The translations under genes were made by a program, and so were the position numbers. From Acidobacteriota bacterium (GTDB taxonomy: Bacteria > Acidobacteriota > Terriglobia > Terriglobales > Acidobacteriaceae), in assembly GCA_021780095.1 (NCBI GenBank), contig JAJXZK010000244.1:1-16639 (forward strand): a stretch of DNA of 16,639 nucleotides. The letters are read 5' to 3'. Below, in pieces: positions 14,479 through 16,639 of the stretch. Position 1 is the first letter of the stretch. Every line of letters starts with the position of its first letter. The notes under the pieces are model-generated. The model did no database searches. It saw only the letters and a program-made list of their open reading frames with translations, and was not told the origin of the DNA.

Positions 14479-16639
14479 TGTGCCTCCGATGCGTGGAAGG
14501 ATGAGCAAGCTTCATGCGGTCGAGCAATTTCTGGTAGCGGGGGTGATGGTGCAGCTTTCTCAGGCTCGGCATCACGGTAATGTAGGCGACCAGAATGTCG
14601 TGCATGTCGGCCGCTTTCTCCAGCCAGGTAAACGCCAAATCATGATCGCCGACAGAAATTGCAGCGACGGCGATGGCCACAGGCATCCGATTGCCTTTGT
14701 TCGCCAGGTCGAGCAGGCTGGCAAGAACCTCGCGGGCCTTGTCATGGTTGCCATTTTCCGCATGGGCTTCGGCAAGCCAGCCCATTAGAACCGGCATGCG
14801 GCTATGCTCGATACCGCGCTCGAAGGTGGCGACTGCTTCATGCGCGCGCCCTGAAAAAGATTGTGCCAACCCCAGCGAATAATACAGTTCAAAATAATGC
14901 GGAGAAGACGTGAGTGCCGTCTGCGCCAGAAGGATGCTGCTATCGTGATCGCCAAGGTAGGTCCGCAGCATCGCTTCCGCAGCCAGCAACGGAGTCGAAA
15001 GTGGATCGTAGTGAAGCCCGATGCGAACCTGCTCCAGCGCTTCCGGCAGCATCCCCTGCGTCATCAAATGCGCACCGTACAAGTAGTACGACTCGCCACG
15101 CTGAGGACGCAACTCAATCGCCTTCACAATATGATCCCGCGCAGCGATCCAATCCCAGTCGTAGAACTGCAGCACGGAGGCCAGCGCCAGGTGACCTTCC
15201 GGGAGATTGGGATCGAGCGCAACCGCTTGCAGTGCGGAGGAGCGCGCGACGGACCAAGCGTGGTCGGGAGCCATCAGGCCGAGAGTCCCCTGGAGGCAAT
15301 AAAAATCCGCAACCCCGGCATACGCCGCAGCGGAGTTTGGATCCAACTTCATGGCCTTCTCAAAATAGCGACCTGCCAGCTGAACGTCCTCAATTGTTAC
15401 TTGCCTCCAATGGTAACGGCCTTTCAGATACGCCTCGTAGGCCTCGGTCTGCATTGGCGTGCGAGTTTGAAGATCGGAGCGATGCACGTTCAGCGCGAGT
15501 TTTTGCTGCAGCGCGGAAACCACGGCGGTAGCTAACTCATCCTGCAACTCGAAGACGTCGGGGTTTTCGCGATCGAATCGAGAAGACCAGATATGAAATC
15601 CCTTGCGCACGTCGGTGAGTTGCATGGTGACGCGAATGCGCGCACCGGATCGTCGAACGCTGCCCTCGAGAATCACGTCGACGTCCAGCGACTTACCGAT
15701 GTCGCGGATATTCTGATGCTTGCCTTTGAAGGAGAACACGGAGCTTCGCGACACAACATGCAGGCCGGGAAGTGTTCCCAGGGCGTTGATCAGCTCGTCC
15801 GTCAGGCCGTCGCTGAAATACTCATTCTCCGGATCGGAACTGACATTCTGCAGGGGCAAGACTGCAATCGAAGAAGTTCCCTGCCCCACATTTTCGTCCA
15901 AGGTCGCAGACATTCTCGCCGACGCGGTGGCCGTATACGCAGGGAAAGTTCGCGTCTCGACATCTGTCGGGACGGCAAAGCCGGCTGTGGCCGTCGGGGC
16001 CAGAGTGACCGGCGAAAGCTCAGAGCGCGAGTCCACGGGAAGAATGCCGGAGGCCGATTTGGCTTCAAAGCCTTCACTCAGCAGGCTCAGGATTTCCGCC
16101 GCCGAAGCGTGGCGCTCGTGCGGATGCAGCCGCAGCGCTCCCATCACAGCTCGATGGATGGAGTTGGGCAAATCCGGGCGGGCATGATGCAGCGGAACGT
16201 AGCGGCCTGCTGCGATCGCGGTCATCGTAGCGGATTGAGTTGCCTGGCGGAAGGGCGAATGCCCCGCCGCCATTTCGTAAATCACCGCTCCCAACGCCCA
16301 GATATCGGCGCGGTAGTCAACCGGCTCGCCGGCAAGCTGCTCCGGGGGCATGTAGGCCAAGGTGCCCATCACCTTATGCGGCGCGGTGAATTGCTGCTGA
16401 TGAATGAAGCGGGAAAGACCGAAGTCGAGAATTTTTACGGTACCGGAGTTCAGCAGGAAGATATTTCCCGGCTTGATGTCGCGATGGACAATTCCGGACA
16501 TGTGGGCGGCATGAAGACCGGAGGCAGCTTGGCGGCCGATGTCGCGAATGCGGGCGACGTCGACGGGACCGCGGAGGATGAGCTCTGAAAGAGTTTGACC
16601 GCGGTAGTAGGCCATCACCAGCAGCAGTGAGCCATCGGG
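14441..16639 (-). CDS. Ser/Thr protein kinase with TolB-like and TPR domains, 5' end cut by window edge
   Basis: Open to the right edge; 732 residues are visible and the N-lobe (P-loop, catalytic Lys) is outside. The first visible residues, PDGSLLLVMAYYRGQTL, are the hinge. Then come HRDIKPGN at about 52-59, DFGLSRF at 72-78, MPPEQLAGEPVDYRADIWALG (activation loop end and helix F), and the C-lobe. A Ser/Thr-rich linker without a membrane segment leads to a TolB/FlgO-like domain (SIAVLPLQNVSSDPENEYFSDGLTDELINAL through ILEGSVRRSGARIRVTMQL and HIWSSRFDR), then TPR-like repeats (YEAYLKGRYHW, AMKLDPNSAAAYAGVADFY, AVALDPNLPEGHLALASVL and others) to near the end. Such kinase-TolB-TPR proteins are frequent in Acidobacteria; substrates are mostly unknown. 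It is cytoplasmic by prediction. It overlaps the papain-like gene downstream. Confidence 0.93.
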   Translation of the reverse strand, partial: PDGSLLLVMAYYRGQTLSELILRGPVDVARIRDIGRQAASGLHAAHMSGIVHRDIKPGNIFLLNSGTVKILDFGLSRFIHQQQFTAPHKVMGTLAYMPPEQLAGEPVDYRADIWALGAVIYEMAAGHSPFRQATQSATMTAIAAGRYVPLHHARPDLPNSIHRAVMGALRLHPHERHASAAEILSLLSEGFEAKSASGILPVDSRSELSPVTLAPTATAGFAVPTDVETRTFPAYTATASARMSATLDENVGQGTSSIAVLPLQNVSSDPENEYFSDGLTDELINALGTLPGLHVVSRSSVFSFKGKHQNIRDIGKSLDVDVILEGSVRRSGARIRVTMQLTDVRKGFHIWSSRFDRENPDVFELQDELATAVVSALQQKLALNVHRSDLQTRTPMQTEAYEAYLKGRYHWRQVTIEDVQLAGRYFEKAMKLDPNSAAAYAGVADFYCLQGTLGLMAPDHAWSVARSSALQAVALDPNLPEGHLALASVLQFYDWDWIAARDHIVKAIELRPQRGESYYLYGAHLMTQGMLPEALEQVRIGLHYDPLSTPLLAAEAMLRTYLGDHDSSILLAQTALTSSPHYFELYYSLGLAQSFSGRAHEAVATFERGIEHSRMPVLMGWLAEAHAENGNHDKAREVLASLLDLANKGNRMPVAIAVAAISVGDHDLAFTWLEKAADMHDILVAYITVMPSLRKLHHHPRYQKLLDRMKLAHPSTHRRHNETRQSPVDTRF

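Overview
The window is a high-GC bacterial chromosome segment with no RNA genes, CRISPR or insertion elements. Its gene content suggests an acidobacterium: a BlaI/M56 regulatory pair, a ThuA-like protein beside a dihaem cytochrome c and a PQQ-type beta-propeller protein, and a Ser/Thr kinase fused to TolB-like and TPR domains. This lineage call is inferred from gene families, not from a marker gene.

Layout. (1) 1-2014, minus strand: blaI-like repressor followed by an M56 (BlaR1-like) membrane peptidase that runs off the left edge. Their promoter sits among CTAAT/ATTAG dyads. (2) 2324-5885, plus strand: a three-gene periplasmic set of ThuA-domain protein, dihaem c-type cytochrome and PQQ-type quinoprotein. 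The quinoprotein lacks the vicinal cysteines and the expected Ca-ligand Glu of true alcohol dehydrogenases. (3) 5922-13165, minus strand: a tight six-gene operon in the order hyfB-hyfC-hyfE-hyfF-hyfG-hyfI, with overlaps or gaps of a few bases. It encodes a membrane complex related to group 4 [NiFe] hydrogenases and complex I. The large subunit has Ser in place of both N-terminal Ni-binding Cys and lacks the C-terminal pair, so this looks like an energy-converting hydrogenase-related (Ehr) complex, not a hydrogenase. (4) 13264-13578, minus strand: a cysteine-free ArsR-family regulator just upstream of the hyf-like operon, with a strong promoter almost on its start codon. A 9-bp AT-rich word is shared by its promoter and the hyf-like promoter. 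(5) 13720-16639, minus strand: a Ser/Thr kinase-TolB-TPR protein, cut by the right edge, overlapping a papain-like cysteine peptidase homologue.

How the parts work together (inference). The ArsR protein probably controls itself and the Ehr-like complex, which carries ion-pumping antiporter-type subunits but no ferredoxin subunit and no Ni site, so its electron donor and acceptor are unknown. The quinoprotein set converges on this operon and would feed periplasmic electrons to a cytochrome chain if active. The flanking BlaI/M56 and kinase/peptidase pairs are signalling modules with no evident functional link to the respiratory genes.
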